A DNA stretch of 64,000 bases from assembly GCF_963665355.1 (NCBI RefSeq), contig NZ_OY762229.1:4278001-4342000 (forward strand), read 5' to 3'. Position 1 is the first letter of the stretch, and each line of letters starts with the position of its first letter. The position numbers were made by a program, and so were the translations under genes. The stretch is from an uncultured Desulfobacter sp. GTDB taxonomy: Bacteria; Desulfobacterota; Desulfobacteria; Desulfobacterales; Desulfobacteraceae. The notes beneath the pieces are model-generated. The model saw only the letters and a program-made list of their open reading frames with translations. It was not told the DNA's origin and did not search any database. Shown one piece after another: positions 18,147-27,646 of this stretch.

Positions 18147-19325
18147 ATGATAACCCTTGATGAATTATTGGAACGGGACCGGCAAAGGGAAGAGGACGGA
18201 TTCAAACGAAAAATCCGCATTGGTCGAATTGTTAAACCAGGTACCGCAGGCAAGGACAAAATTATTGTGGTGCCCTCCACAGTGGAGGAGAAGTTTGTCC
18301 ACGATGAACCCTCCGTTGACCCCCAAACCGGGGAAGGAGAACCTTCCAGTGGTACCGGAGAGGGAGAAGAGGGAGATGTCATCGGCGAACAGCCTGTGCG
18401 TCCCGAGCAGGGAGAGGGCGAAGGGGAAGGCCAGGGGGCCGGCGAAGGAGACGGTGAAGGCCAGGGGGGTGAACACGAATTCGAATCCAGTGCCTATGAA
18501 CTGGGCAAGGTACTTTCCCAGGACTTCCAGCTACCCAACCTCCAGGACAAAGGCAAAAGGCGGGCTTTATCCCGCTATACCTATGACCTGACAGACAAAC
18601 ACCGGGGCATGGGGCAGATTCTGGATAAAAAAGCCACGTTGAAGCAGATTGTCCAGACCAATATTGCTCTTGGCAGGATTCCTGATATCAACGACATAGA
18701 TCCGGGACGGTTTATTATCTCTCCCAGAGACCTTGTTTACAGAATTTTGTCCAAGGAAAAGGAATATGAATCCCAGGCCCTGGTTTTTTTCCTAAGAGAT
18801 TATTCCGGTTCAATGGGCGGCAAGGTGACCGAAGCAGTGGTGTCCCAGCACGTGATGCTCTATTCGTGGCTGTTGTATCAATACGAAAAACAGGTGGAAA
18901 CCCGTTTTATTCTCCATGATACCCAGGCAAGGGAGGTGGAGGATTTTTATAAATACCACTCCTATAAAGTAGCCGGCGGGACCAAGGTGTATACCGCTTT
19001 TGAACTGGTGAACAAGATCGTGGAGAAGGAGAGTCTGGACAGGGACTACAATATTTATGTTTTCCACGGCACAGATGGAGATGACTGGGACAAAGACGGG
19101 GTCAAAACCCTTGAAGAAATAGAAAAAATGATGCGTTATGCCGCCCGCATAGGAATCTCCATTGTAGAGCATTCCTATGTGGGGACAGCGCAGACTGAAG
19201 TTGAAAAATACCTTAAAAATTCAGGAATACTTGAAAAGCATAAAACCCATATCAAACTGGATGTCATGAAAGAGGATGTGGACGATTCCAGAATTATTCA
19301 GGGGATTAAAAATCTGATATCCTGA
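18147..19325 (+). CDS. yeaH: YeaH/YhbH family protein (DUF444, VWA-like)
   Basis: A 392-residue protein. The N-terminus (DRQREEDGFKRKIRIGRIVK) is family-typical. Residues about 60-115 are a Gly/Glu low-complexity stretch encoded by near-repeats of GGCGAAGGAGA. The core has VFFLRDYSGSMGGKVTE near residue 215; DYSGS is the DxSxS metal-site motif of VWA folds. GGTKVYTAFELVN and YVFHGTDGDDW follow. DUF444 proteins co-occur with PrkA and SpoVR, as here. Confidence 0.92.
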   Translation: MITLDELLERDRQREEDGFKRKIRIGRIVKPGTAGKDKIIVVPSTVEEKFVHDEPSVDPQTGEGEPSSGTGEGEEGDVIGEQPVRPEQGEGEGEGQGAGEGDGEGQGGEHEFESSAYELGKVLSQDFQLPNLQDKGKRRALSRYTYDLTDKHRGMGQILDKKATLKQIVQTNIALGRIPDINDIDPGRFIISPRDLVYRILSKEKEYESQALVFFLRDYSGSMGGKVTEAVVSQHVMLYSWLLYQYEKQVETRFILHDTQAREVEDFYKYHSYKVAGGTKVYTAFELVNKIVEKESLDRDYNIYVFHGTDGDDWDKDGVKTLEEIEKMMRYAARIGISIVEHSYVGTAQTEVEKYLKNSGILEKHKTHIKLDVMKEDVDDSRIIQGIKNLIS

Positions 19326-19362
19326 TAAATGAAGCTCCTGATAAAAAGAAAGGCAGGCCCCA

Positions 19363-21018
19363 ATGGAACTTGTCAGTCAGCATGTTAAAAAAATCATGGA
19401 AGAGTGCAAGGTCAGAGCCAGGGATGAAGGGCTCAAGTTTGATGATGAGACTCTTGAATATATCGTCACCAACCGGGACATGATCGAGCTTTCCCCCAAG
19501 ATTATGATCCCCACCCTTTATGATTACTGGGTTCATGATGTAAGGGTTTTATCCGGCAAAGGCATGTACGAAGCCTATCCTTCCAATCCTTATGAAACCG
19601 TTATCAACACTCGCCCGGCCATTTCCTACTATAACGATAATAATCCGGACTGGCTTAATGTCATGATTTTTTATCATGTGCTGGCCCATATTGATTTTTT
19701 TCAGAACAATCTATTTTTTATAAATACCTGGGATGTTGATCTTACCGGTCAGGCCCTGGCAGATAAACGTTTGGTTGCCCAGCTCAGAAGCGAAAAGGGA
19801 CGGCGGTGGGTGGACTATGTCATTGAGTTCTCCCGGGGAATGGACAACCTGGTGGGCTACTACAAAATTTTGGACAGTACGTTGAGAACCCGGAATCAGC
19901 CCGTTGAAAGGCTATCCCGGCACGATTACTATTTTGATGTTTTTCTGCAGAAAATAAAACAGGTGTCCCATAACACGTACCTAAAAGAGATTGAACGCTT
20001 CAATCAGTGTAAAGATAATATAGCTCAATTTTTTGAACCTGTTCTTTCCCAGTACCCGGAGTTTGAGCAGATGTATAAAAAAATGCGGACGGACAAGGAA
20101 AAGCCTGTTTGGGACATCATGGAGTATATTATCCGCAACTCCCCGTTTTTGCGTGCCCAGGAAAACCAGTGGATGAAGTCCGTGATACATATTGTCCGCA
20201 GCACCTCAATGTATTTTCAGCCCCAGATTCGTACAAAGATTATGAATGAAGGCTGGGCCAGCTACTGGCACGAATATCTGTTCATGAAGGATAAACGTAT
20301 CTGCGGGCATGAAACGGATTTCGCAAAGGTCAATGCCATGGTCACCGCACTGCCCAAAGTGGGGCTCAACCCCTATGCCCTGGGCCTGCGCCTGTTTGAA
20401 CATATAGAAGATATGCAGAACAGGGGATGCTACTCCTTTGAGTATTTCTGCCTCAAAGATGAGAAAAACAGGCAGCACTTTGATAAAGGAGAGAAAAACG
20501 GTCATGATTTTATCTTCAAAGTCAGGGAGAATATGAATGACTTCACTTTTATCAACAGGTTTGTGGACCAGGAGTTTTTAGACCGTTACAAACTGTTCGT
20601 GACAGGCAAACGATTCAACAGGGAACGTATGAGCTGGCAATACTATATTAAATCCAAAAAAGTTGACGATTATAAAAATATGGTCATCAATACCCTGTAT
20701 CATCCACCGATGATACAGGTGAATAAAGAAAAATCCAAAGACGGTTTGCTTTATCTTGTCCATGAATTTGAGGGCAAGCCCCTTAAAAAGGATTACATTG
20801 AAAACACCATGATCGGTATTGAGTTTTTATGGGGCGGGCCTGTTTATCTTGAAACCAGCGAACCAGATGGGACGGAACCGGCACCCCTACCTTACATCAG
20901 TTTTCGGGATCCATCTCCAACAGGTTCCGGAACAGCTGCGAAACCTGAAAAAATTAAGTGGAAAAGGGTGTGTTACATAATGGATAAACGGAAACTGAAC
21001 AAACGGGAGGTGGCATGA
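19363..21018 (+). CDS. SpoVR family protein (YcgB type)
   Basis: A 551-residue protein, slightly longer than E. coli YcgB. The middle contains the recognisable MNEGWASYWHEYLF (about 290), preceded by VIHIVRSTSMYFQPQIRTKI. NPYALGLRLFEHIEDM and RENMNDFTFINRFVD follow, all SpoVR hallmarks. The histidine- and glutamate-rich centre resembles a metal-binding helical bundle, although no activity is established. It is encoded 37 bp after YeaH and its stop overlaps the start of the second PrkA-like gene, so the four genes form one operon. SpoVR was named for spore cortex synthesis in Bacillus; no other sporulation gene is seen here. Confidence 0.92.
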   Translation: MELVSQHVKKIMEECKVRARDEGLKFDDETLEYIVTNRDMIELSPKIMIPTLYDYWVHDVRVLSGKGMYEAYPSNPYETVINTRPAISYYNDNNPDWLNVMIFYHVLAHIDFFQNNLFFINTWDVDLTGQALADKRLVAQLRSEKGRRWVDYVIEFSRGMDNLVGYYKILDSTLRTRNQPVERLSRHDYYFDVFLQKIKQVSHNTYLKEIERFNQCKDNIAQFFEPVLSQYPEFEQMYKKMRTDKEKPVWDIMEYIIRNSPFLRAQENQWMKSVIHIVRSTSMYFQPQIRTKIMNEGWASYWHEYLFMKDKRICGHETDFAKVNAMVTALPKVGLNPYALGLRLFEHIEDMQNRGCYSFEYFCLKDEKNRQHFDKGEKNGHDFIFKVRENMNDFTFINRFVDQEFLDRYKLFVTGKRFNRERMSWQYYIKSKKVDDYKNMVINTLYHPPMIQVNKEKSKDGLLYLVHEFEGKPLKKDYIENTMIGIEFLWGGPVYLETSEPDGTEPAPLPYISFRDPSPTGSGTAAKPEKIKWKRVCYIMDKRKLNKREVA

Positions 21019-23345
21019 CCATGGATACCAATACCAGCTCTACGGATTCCGGTGCAGTTGATTCCGTCAGCCAGGCCCTGGACTTTTTACATCGCAATAT
21101 CCAGGACTACCAGCGGCATAAGCCCGTTTCTTTCCAGACATTTCTGCAGCTTCTCAATGCCTACCCCGGTCAAATTTTAAGAAATATTTTTCAGTCATTT
21201 CATGATATGATTAAAAGTCATGTATCTGAAATAGAAGAGAATTCTGATCGCTCGGCTGTAACCAAATATGACACCAGCAAGCTTTTTACTGAAGATGCGG
21301 ATGCACCATATTTCCCTGATATGCTGTTTGCCAACCGGTTTATGAAACAGATGGATTATCTGCGCCATGGTGCCCAGCAGAATCGGATTTATGTTTTTTA
21401 CGGTCCTCATGGATGCGGTAAATCCACCTTTTTAAATAATCTTCTGGAAAAATTTGAACAGTACTCGAATACAGAAGAGGGAATGCGTTACGAGGTCGTA
21501 TGGCGCCTGGACGTAAAAATGCTGAAAGGCCGCGAAACATCTTTAATGAACTTGACCTCTTTTGAAAAACTCATCCAGTATATTGACAATGATTCAACGG
21601 AAAATAAACCGAAAGAAAATTCGCCCAAGGTCGAATTTGAAGGCCCGGAGCCAGAGTTTATTGAGATTCCCTGCCTGTGTCATGACAACCCGTTCCTGGT
21701 AATACCCAAAGATAAGAGACGCGGGGTCCTGGACGAACTGATTAAAAATGATGAGTTCAAATGGAAGCTGTTTACAGAAAAACAGTATGAATGGGTATTT
21801 AAAGATGAAGTCTGCACCGTATGCGCCTCCATTTACCAGAGCCTTTTAGAGCGCCTGGGCGATCCCGCCAAGGTGTTTGACATGCTTTATGCCAGACCCT
21901 ATTACTTCAACCGGCGTCTTGGCAACGGGATTTCTGTTTTCAACCCCGGTGACAGGCCTCTGCGGCGAAACGTCATTCTCAACCAGATGCTCCAGGGGCG
22001 GATCAATGCACTGTTTCAGGATTCCAACGTTATTAATTATATTTATTCCTCATATGCAAAAATTCATAACGGTATTTATGCCCTGATGGATATTAAGTCC
22101 CACAATGTTGAGCGCATGGTGGAGCTTCACAATATTATTTCCGAGGGTGTTCACAAGGTAGAGGATGTGGAAGAACGGGTTGAGGCGCTGTTTTTTGCCC
22201 TCATGAACCCAGAAGATAAGCGCAATATTCAAGATTTTCCCTCTTTTGAAGATCGCATTCAGTATGTGGACATTCCCTATGTTCTTGATGTGAATACGGA
22301 AGTTAAAATCTACCTGGCCATCTTTGGTCGCCATATTGAAAGCAACTTTCTGCCCATGGTTCTGGAAAATTTCGCAAGAATTATCATCTGCACCAGAATC
22401 GGTAAAAAATCAACGGCCATGGAACAATGGATAAAAGATCCTAAAAAATACCTGAACTTCTGCGATGAGTGCCTTATTCTTCTGCTTATGGAAATATTCA
22501 GGGGAAACATTCCCAAGTGGCTTGATGATGAGGATGTCAAAGCGCTTGATAAAGCAATGATGAAAAAAATCCTTGTGGAATCCGAAGAGTTTGGGAAACA
22601 AGGCTTGTCCGGCCGGGACGCCATCAAAATTTTTGACCGGTTTTATTCGAAATTTGTAAAGGAAGACCGGCTGATCAATATGCCCGAGTTATGTTCGTTT
22701 TTCAATAAACTTGAAGAACCCATACGGCAAATGATTCCCCAGGGATTTTTGTCCTCAATTTTAAGGATGTATGACTATTCCATCCTCCAGCAGGTCAAAG
22801 AGTCCCTCTACTATTACAACAAGGATCAGATCGCAAAGGATATAAAAAATTACATTTCCGCTGTGACCAATGAGATCGGCTCTGTTGTCAATTGTATTTT
22901 TACCAAAGAAGAGTTCCAGGTCACCGAGGCATTTCTTGAAAGCATTGAACTGCGGCTTTTGTCTGAAAGTGCCGATGCTAAACGGCGCCAGGAGATGCGT
23001 CTGGATGTTTTAAAGGAGTATACCGGGACGACTCTTTCCCAGGAGATTATGATCGAAGGCAAGAATATTGTACAGACCCGGCTTTTTCAAAGCCTTCACG
23101 AACGGTATGTGCATAATTTGAAAAAACGGGTTCTGGAGCCTTTTATTGACAATGCAAATTTCAGGCGCGCCATAAAGGATTTTGACACTGAAGATTTTAA
23201 AGCCCATGACAAACGCATCAAGCGCGACGTGAAATTTCTCATTGACAACCTGGTCAGCAAATTTGGCTATTCACAACAGGGGGCCAATGAGATCTGCATT
23301 TATGTCATTGACAATGATCTGGCCAATAAATTTAAGGATACCTGA
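21015..23345 (+). CDS. Second, divergent PrkA-like AAA protein
   Basis: A 776-residue protein translated from an ATG overlapping the SpoVR stop (GCATGACC). Walker A GPHGCGKSTF is at about 129-138, in the PrkA context FMKQMDYLRHGAQQNRIYVF. A CLCHDNPFLVIP segment and a later CTVC pair correspond to the cysteine-containing insert of PrkA proteins. IQYVDIPYVLDVNTEVKIYL follows, then the helical C-terminus. It is about 90 residues longer than the first PrkA copy and only distantly similar to it, so this is an old paralogue rather than a recent duplication. Whether it phosphorylates proteins or is only a AAA partner cannot be read from sequence. Confidence 0.8.
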   Translation: MTMDTNTSSTDSGAVDSVSQALDFLHRNIQDYQRHKPVSFQTFLQLLNAYPGQILRNIFQSFHDMIKSHVSEIEENSDRSAVTKYDTSKLFTEDADAPYFPDMLFANRFMKQMDYLRHGAQQNRIYVFYGPHGCGKSTFLNNLLEKFEQYSNTEEGMRYEVVWRLDVKMLKGRETSLMNLTSFEKLIQYIDNDSTENKPKENSPKVEFEGPEPEFIEIPCLCHDNPFLVIPKDKRRGVLDELIKNDEFKWKLFTEKQYEWVFKDEVCTVCASIYQSLLERLGDPAKVFDMLYARPYYFNRRLGNGISVFNPGDRPLRRNVILNQMLQGRINALFQDSNVINYIYSSYAKIHNGIYALMDIKSHNVERMVELHNIISEGVHKVEDVEERVEALFFALMNPEDKRNIQDFPSFEDRIQYVDIPYVLDVNTEVKIYLAIFGRHIESNFLPMVLENFARIIICTRIGKKSTAMEQWIKDPKKYLNFCDECLILLLMEIFRGNIPKWLDDEDVKALDKAMMKKILVESEEFGKQGLSGRDAIKIFDRFYSKFVKEDRLINMPELCSFFNKLEEPIRQMIPQGFLSSILRMYDYSILQQVKESLYYYNKDQIAKDIKNYISAVTNEIGSVVNCIFTKEEFQVTEAFLESIELRLLSESADAKRRQEMRLDVLKEYTGTTLSQEIMIEGKNIVQTRLFQSLHERYVHNLKKRVLEPFIDNANFRRAIKDFDTEDFKAHDKRIKRDVKFLIDNLVSKFGYSQQGANEICIYVIDNDLANKFKDT

Positions 23346-23394
23346 CAGATTTTTTGATCTGAAAGTGAAAAGGATTTGAACGCACAAATCAATG

Positions 23395-23488
23395 TATATA
23401 AAAGTCTGTGTAACCTGCACAGATCTTTCAACCTTTGTTGTGGGCTGAGCCTGGCAGATGATATGTCAGGTCAGCCCATGTCTGTTAT
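23395..23488 (+). repeat. Two-hairpin dispersed repeat, copy 1
   Basis: Lies 50 bp after the stop of the second PrkA-like gene and 55 bp before the HD-GYP gene. Hairpin A is CTGTG-taacctg-CACAG with flanking AAAG/CTTT. Hairpin B is GGGCTGA...CCTGGCA pairing with TGTCAGG-TCAGCCC. It is the most diverged copy in hairpin A but keeps a full stem there. Confidence 0.85.
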
Positions 23489-23542
23489 TGAAACAACCTT
23501 TACCGGCGTTGACCGTCCAAGGTAAATAATTGAGGCTGGATC

Positions 23543-24913
23543 ATGAAGAAAGCGAATGTGCTGATTGTTGACGATTCCAGATCGGCTCTTTTTGCCGTGA
23601 AAGCATTGCTGAGTCCTGCAGGAATTCGTACCGTAACGGCGTCCGATGCATTACAGGGACAGGAGGCGCTTAAAAAAGAACAGTTTGATCTGGTGATTAC
23701 CGATGTTGATATGCCTGGCATTTCAGGATTGGAATTTTGTCAGTGGATCAAATCAAATCCGGAAACATCGCATATCCCTGTGGTTGTTTTAAGCTCCCTT
23801 GATTCCGATGTCGACATTGAAAACGGTTTCAGGGTCGGTGCGGATGCCTATGTTCCCAAGCGTCTGGCAAACAAGGAACTTATTCCTCATATTGAAAGCG
23901 TGATGAATAAGTGCACCTTTGTCAAAAATAAAACCATACTTGTGGTTGAAGACAGTAAGACCATTCAAATGGTTACAAAACAAGGACTTGAAGATGCAGG
24001 TTTCAATGTGGAACTGGCCGATGACGGACAGCATGCCCTTGACATCATAGATGATGTTTCGCCTGATCTTCTGCTTACAGATATAAAAATGCCCCGGGTG
24101 GACGGCAATGAACTTTGTCGCAGGCTGTTTAAAAACGACAAGTATAGATTTTTACCGGTTGTGGTGATGAGTTCCCTTGGGGACAAGCCTATGATGAGGC
24201 GCCTTATCAGGGAAGGTGTGACGGCTTTCATCGTTAAGCCCTTTAATGTGGACTTACTTGTTGTCACCATAGAAAAACTGCTTTCCGATCATTTCCAGCG
24301 CATGCTTGAAGAAAGGGAGCGTCTTGTTCGTGAACAAAAGCTCACGGTTGGTTCCATCACAAGTCTTATCAACGCATTGGAGGCCCGGGATAAATACACC
24401 AGTGGTCACTCCCAGGCCGTTACCCGGCTTTCCATAGCCATTGGCAGGGAACTGGGCTTTACAGATACGGAAACGGACCGCCTTCAGATCGCTGCAAGCC
24501 TTCATGATTTGGGTAAAATCGGTGTCCGGGACAATGTGCTGCTTAAACCCGGCAAACTGACAAAAGATGAGTTTGAGCATATTAAAACCCATACAGTGGT
24601 TGTTCAGGACATTCTTAAGCCGTTGCATGATATGGAAGATGTTCTTATCGCAGCCTCCTCCCATCACGAACGATGGGATGGAACAGGTTACCCCAACGGG
24701 CTCAAGGGAGAAGAGATTCCCCTGGTGGGAAGAATCATTGCCGTTGCCGATGTGTTTGATGCATTGACCAGTGATCGGCCATATCGTGACGGCATGCCCA
24801 TGGAAAAGGCGATGAATATCATTTCCGAAGGGGTCGGCTCACACTTCTGCCCAACGGTTGGGGCAGCTTTTTTCAAGTATATGAAGACTCTTAAAAAAGG
24901 AAACCTTTCCTAA
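23543..24913 (+). CDS. Response regulator: two receiver domains plus HD-GYP phosphodiesterase
   Basis: A 456-residue protein. REC1 (about 3-120) has VLIVDDSRSA and the phosphoacceptor segment LVITDVDMPG. REC2 (about 130-250) has ILVVEDSKT and LLLTDIKMPR. After a coiled linker, the HD-GYP domain (about 270-450) shows HSQAVTRLSIAIG, LHDLGKIGV and SHHERWDGTGYPNGLKGEEIP, the last including HHExxDGxGYP. HD-GYP domains hydrolyse cyclic di-GMP. No output DNA-binding domain is present. Its stop overlaps the stop of the convergent HIT gene by four bases. No partner histidine kinase is adjacent. Confidence 0.93.
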   Translation: MKKANVLIVDDSRSALFAVKALLSPAGIRTVTASDALQGQEALKKEQFDLVITDVDMPGISGLEFCQWIKSNPETSHIPVVVLSSLDSDVDIENGFRVGADAYVPKRLANKELIPHIESVMNKCTFVKNKTILVVEDSKTIQMVTKQGLEDAGFNVELADDGQHALDIIDDVSPDLLLTDIKMPRVDGNELCRRLFKNDKYRFLPVVVMSSLGDKPMMRRLIREGVTAFIVKPFNVDLLVVTIEKLLSDHFQRMLEERERLVREQKLTVGSITSLINALEARDKYTSGHSQAVTRLSIAIGRELGFTDTETDRLQIAASLHDLGKIGVRDNVLLKPGKLTKDEFEHIKTHTVVVQDILKPLHDMEDVLIAASSHHERWDGTGYPNGLKGEEIPLVGRIIAVADVFDALTSDRPYRDGMPMEKAMNIISEGVGSHFCPTVGAAFFKYMKTLKKGNLS

Positions 24914-25242
24914 CGTTCCCAGCCGCCAAACAAATGAAGATGAAGGTGGAAAATTTCCTGATCTCCGCCTTTCTCGACATTAAAGAGAAGTTTGTATCCG
25001 GACTTGTTGATTCCCTCTTTTTGGGCCATCTTTGCGGCCAGGATAAAAAGGCCGCCCACAAGATCCGTATGCTTTGGTTCAATGTCGTTGACGCTGCGGA
25101 TATGGGTTCTGGGTACTATCAGCAGGTGGACAGGGGCCTTGGGGTTGATGTCTTTAAATACCACATACTCGTTGTCTTCATAAATCATGTCGCTGGGAAG
25201 TTCATGATTTGCAATTTTACAAAAAAGACAGTCATCTGGCAT
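24910..25242 (-). CDS. HIT family protein (histidine triad nucleotide hydrolase)
   Basis: A 110-residue protein of normal family size. It has CLFCKIANHELPSDMIYED at the N-terminus and the histidine triad HLHLHLFGG at the C-terminus. CxxC near residue 5 suggests the zinc-binding variant of PKCI-1/HinT proteins, which hydrolyse purine nucleoside phosphoramidates. An AGAGGA site precedes the ATG at 25242. The gene sits downstream of the sirtuin gene on the minus strand, separated by copy 2 of the dispersed repeat, and overlaps the convergent HD-GYP gene by four bases. Confidence 0.93.
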   Translation of the reverse strand: MPDDCLFCKIANHELPSDMIYEDNEYVVFKDINPKAPVHLLIVPRTHIRSVNDIEPKHTDLVGGLFILAAKMAQKEGINKSGYKLLFNVEKGGDQEIFHLHLHLFGGWER

Positions 25243-25255
25243 GTCATTTTCCTCT

Positions 25256-25355
25256 TTTTTATATATGAAAGACTGGGTAAGCCACCAAAATCTTTTAATC
25301 TTTGTTGTGGGCTGAGCCTGGCAGCTGATATGTCAGGCCAGCCCATGGCTGTTAG
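25256..25355 (+). repeat. Two-hairpin dispersed repeat, copy 2
   Basis: Lies between the sirtuin stop (25369) and the HIT start (25242), so it is in their shared minus-strand transcript if they are co-transcribed. Hairpin B is intact (GGGCTGA...TCAGGCCAGCCC). Hairpin A is degenerate (loop CCACCAAAA) but keeps GAAAGA/TCTTTT. Confidence 0.85.
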
Positions 25356-25368
25356 TCCCGGACATGCA

Positions 25369-26112
25369 TCAGGTCAGTTCATCAATGGCGGCCATGAGAT
25401 TTTCCATGGCCCTTGTGGCTTTGTCCCTGATAAATATATCCGTGATCCGGTTGGTATATTCCGACGGCTCCGGGTTGATCTCTATAATGGTGGTGCCATA
25501 AGCCTTGGCCTGGGAAGGCAGGGTGTTGGCCGGTGCCACAGTACCTGTGGTACCGATGAGTATCATGCAGTCCGCTTTCTGGGCCGCATCAATGGATTTG
25601 GACGCCGCATATTCGGGGATGGCTTCACCGAAAAATACCACATCGGGTTTCATCAGTCCCCCGCACGTTTGGCAGGTGGGGGGCAGACGATTCATGTCCA
25701 CCCGGGACACATTTACTCTTTTGCCGCAATTCAGGCAGATGATCTGCTTCAATGACCCGTGGAATTCATAAACTTCTTTGTTTCCGGCATCCTTGTGCAG
25801 GTTGTCGATATTCTGGGTGATAATTGATTTTAACAGCCCCCGTTTCTCCATCTCGGCCAAAGTATAGTGGGCAGTGTTGGGCAGGACCTGGCCAAACAGG
25901 TCATAGAAAATATCTCTGATAACCTCCCAGGATCCGGCTGAATCCTGGAGAAAATAATCAATTTCAAAGGATCTGGGATCATATTTATTCCACAGTCCGT
26001 TTCTGCCCCTGAACGGTGGAATGCCGCTTTCAACGGAAATTCCGGCACCGGTAAAGGCCACACAGTATCGGGAATCAACAATTTGTTTGGCAGCTTCATG
26101 ATAAATATTCAT
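25369..26112 (-). CDS. cobB: NAD-dependent protein deacylase (sirtuin)
   Basis: A 247-residue protein. The NAD-binding signature is VAFTGAGISVESGIPPFRG near residue 18. QNIDNLHKDAG and the catalytic histidine in EFHGSLKQI follow. A Cys4 zinc site is formed by CLNCGK and CQTCGG. The C-terminal ILIGTTGTVAPAN and IIEINPEPSEYT are also typical. Sirtuins remove acyl groups from lysine using NAD. An AAGGA sits seven bases before ATG 26112. The gene ends 14 bp before repeat copy 2. Confidence 0.94.
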   Translation of the reverse strand: MNIYHEAAKQIVDSRYCVAFTGAGISVESGIPPFRGRNGLWNKYDPRSFEIDYFLQDSAGSWEVIRDIFYDLFGQVLPNTAHYTLAEMEKRGLLKSIITQNIDNLHKDAGNKEVYEFHGSLKQIICLNCGKRVNVSRVDMNRLPPTCQTCGGLMKPDVVFFGEAIPEYAASKSIDAAQKADCMILIGTTGTVAPANTLPSQAKAYGTTIIEINPEPSEYTNRITDIFIRDKATRAMENLMAAIDELT

Positions 26113-26267
26113 GATATATCCTTACCTTCCGGGTTTACACTTTACCAGGGGATTGTTATTTTGTTATTTCATCGGCTGAAAAAGACCGAAACAAAGCCCA
26201 TGAAATAAAAACAACGAAGCTAAGATAACTAAATTTTAAAATGGCGTAAAGGTAAATCATAACACAT

Positions 26268-26840
26268 ATGAATGCAGACAACGGACGACCTTTTGCAATG
26301 CAGGATCACCCGGCAGGAACCCTTAGCGTGGACCAGATGGCCGAAAATCTTTCAGCCTTTGCCATTGACCGGGCTGACATCAAGTCACTTTTGGGAGCAA
26401 TCCCCGAAGGCCACTCCATTGACTTGAACCGGCTGGAATATGAACTGGCCATTCTCAAGATTTTAAGTGTGGGGTGGGGGCTTGCTTTTTTCATGGCCGC
26501 AACCGATACCAACAAAACGCCTTTGACCCAGGCCTTCTGGGAGCAGATCCGCCAGATTTCCAATAATGTGTCGACCTTGATGGAGACAACCACAGGTACC
26601 CGCATTGACTATTTTGGCATACTCAAGGAACGGCTGGATACCTTTGTAGAGCAAATGCAGAAACGCCAGGCCAAAAAAACCGATCCCACCAGTATCATGG
26701 GACCTGTATTCGCCAATGCCTGCGGTGCCCCGGACGATCCCGTGGTCATTCTTGCCGGGACCAAGATGTTTACCCTGACCCTGGGTGCAGTCAAGGAGTA
26801 CCTGGCCGCCGTAAAGATAAAAGATATCACCATTCACTGA
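26268..26840 (+). CDS. Conserved-looking hypothetical protein
   Basis: A 190-residue protein that I do not recognise. It is soluble and helical apart from a mildly hydrophobic stretch near residues 67-82 (ILSVGWGLAFFMAATD). No signal peptide, cysteine cluster or nucleotide motif is seen. The start has only a weak ribosome site. It precedes the rhomboid protease gene by 39 bp in the same direction and may share its transcript. Codon use looks like that of its neighbours, so it is probably a real gene. Confidence 0.6.
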   Translation: MNADNGRPFAMQDHPAGTLSVDQMAENLSAFAIDRADIKSLLGAIPEGHSIDLNRLEYELAILKILSVGWGLAFFMAATDTNKTPLTQAFWEQIRQISNNVSTLMETTTGTRIDYFGILKERLDTFVEQMQKRQAKKTDPTSIMGPVFANACGAPDDPVVILAGTKMFTLTLGAVKEYLAAVKIKDITIH

Positions 26841-26879
26841 TCTCTCAGAACACAATTTTTTTTGCTGTGGTAAACAACC

Positions 26880-27590
26880 ATGATAGATGATCGTACCAAA
26901 TTGACGATAAAGGCCATGATCTGGATCAATGTGATCATGTATGTCGTGTCCCTGCTGTTCTCCAAGGGCCTTCATTTGACCCTGAACCCTTTAGCAGCCC
27001 TGGCACCGTCCAGCAATGCCCTGATTTTCCTTGGTGCCTCCGGTACAATGGCCCTGGAATACACCCATGACTGGAGCAGTATATTTACTGCAAACTGGCT
27101 GCACGGCAGTCTGTTGCACATCCTTTTCAACATGATGGCACTTCGCACCCTTGCCCCGCTGACGGCTAAAGAATTCGGGCTCTACCGCATGGTGTCCATC
27201 TACATCCTTTCGGGTGCCGGTGGGTTTCTTCTCTCCTGTCTGGGCGGTGTCCCTTTGACCATCGGGGCCTCTGCCGGTCTGTGCGGTCTGATCGGTGCGC
27301 TTTTTTATTTTGGCAAATCCCGGGGTGGTATCTGGGGAAAGATGGTCTTTAATCAAACCAAATCCTGGATTTTAAGCCTGGTGCTCATTGGACTGATTCT
27401 GCCCAATATCAACAACTGGGGCCATGGCGGCGGGTTTGCAGCCGGTTTTATTCTGGCATTTCTCTTTGGGTATGAGGAGAACCGTAAATCAGGAAAAGCA
27501 GATATCCTGATTTGTGCGGGTCTGTCTGCGTTTACCTGTTTTCTTTTGTTTCGTTCAATTTTACAGGGCCTGGAACTGATCTTGGCTTAG
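26880..27590 (+). CDS. Rhomboid family intramembrane serine protease
   Basis: A 236-residue membrane protein with about six hydrophobic segments. The rhomboid features are in order: GSLLHILFNMMALRTLAP (HxxxN) near residue 78, the catalytic serine in TIGASAGLCGLIGAL (GxSxG) near 142, and the histidine of NWGHGGGFAAGFILAF near 183. It cleaves transmembrane substrates inside the membrane; the substrate is unknown. It is 57 bp upstream of the PfaC-like gene and in the same direction. Confidence 0.9.
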   Translation: MIDDRTKLTIKAMIWINVIMYVVSLLFSKGLHLTLNPLAALAPSSNALIFLGASGTMALEYTHDWSSIFTANWLHGSLLHILFNMMALRTLAPLTAKEFGLYRMVSIYILSGAGGFLLSCLGGVPLTIGASAGLCGLIGALFYFGKSRGGIWGKMVFNQTKSWILSLVLIGLILPNINNWGHGGGFAAGFILAFLFGYEENRKSGKADILICAGLSAFTCFLLFRSILQGLELILA

Positions 27591-27646
27591 GGCGTTTTAC
27601 ACAAGTTTTACAAAGCCGTCTTGCAATCTTTTTCCGTGTCAATTAT

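Noticed and set aside
27512-27646. In-frame N-terminal extension of the PfaC-like protein
   Set aside because: It overlaps the rhomboid gene, has no ribosome site and encodes cysteine- and phenylalanine-rich sequence without KS similarity.
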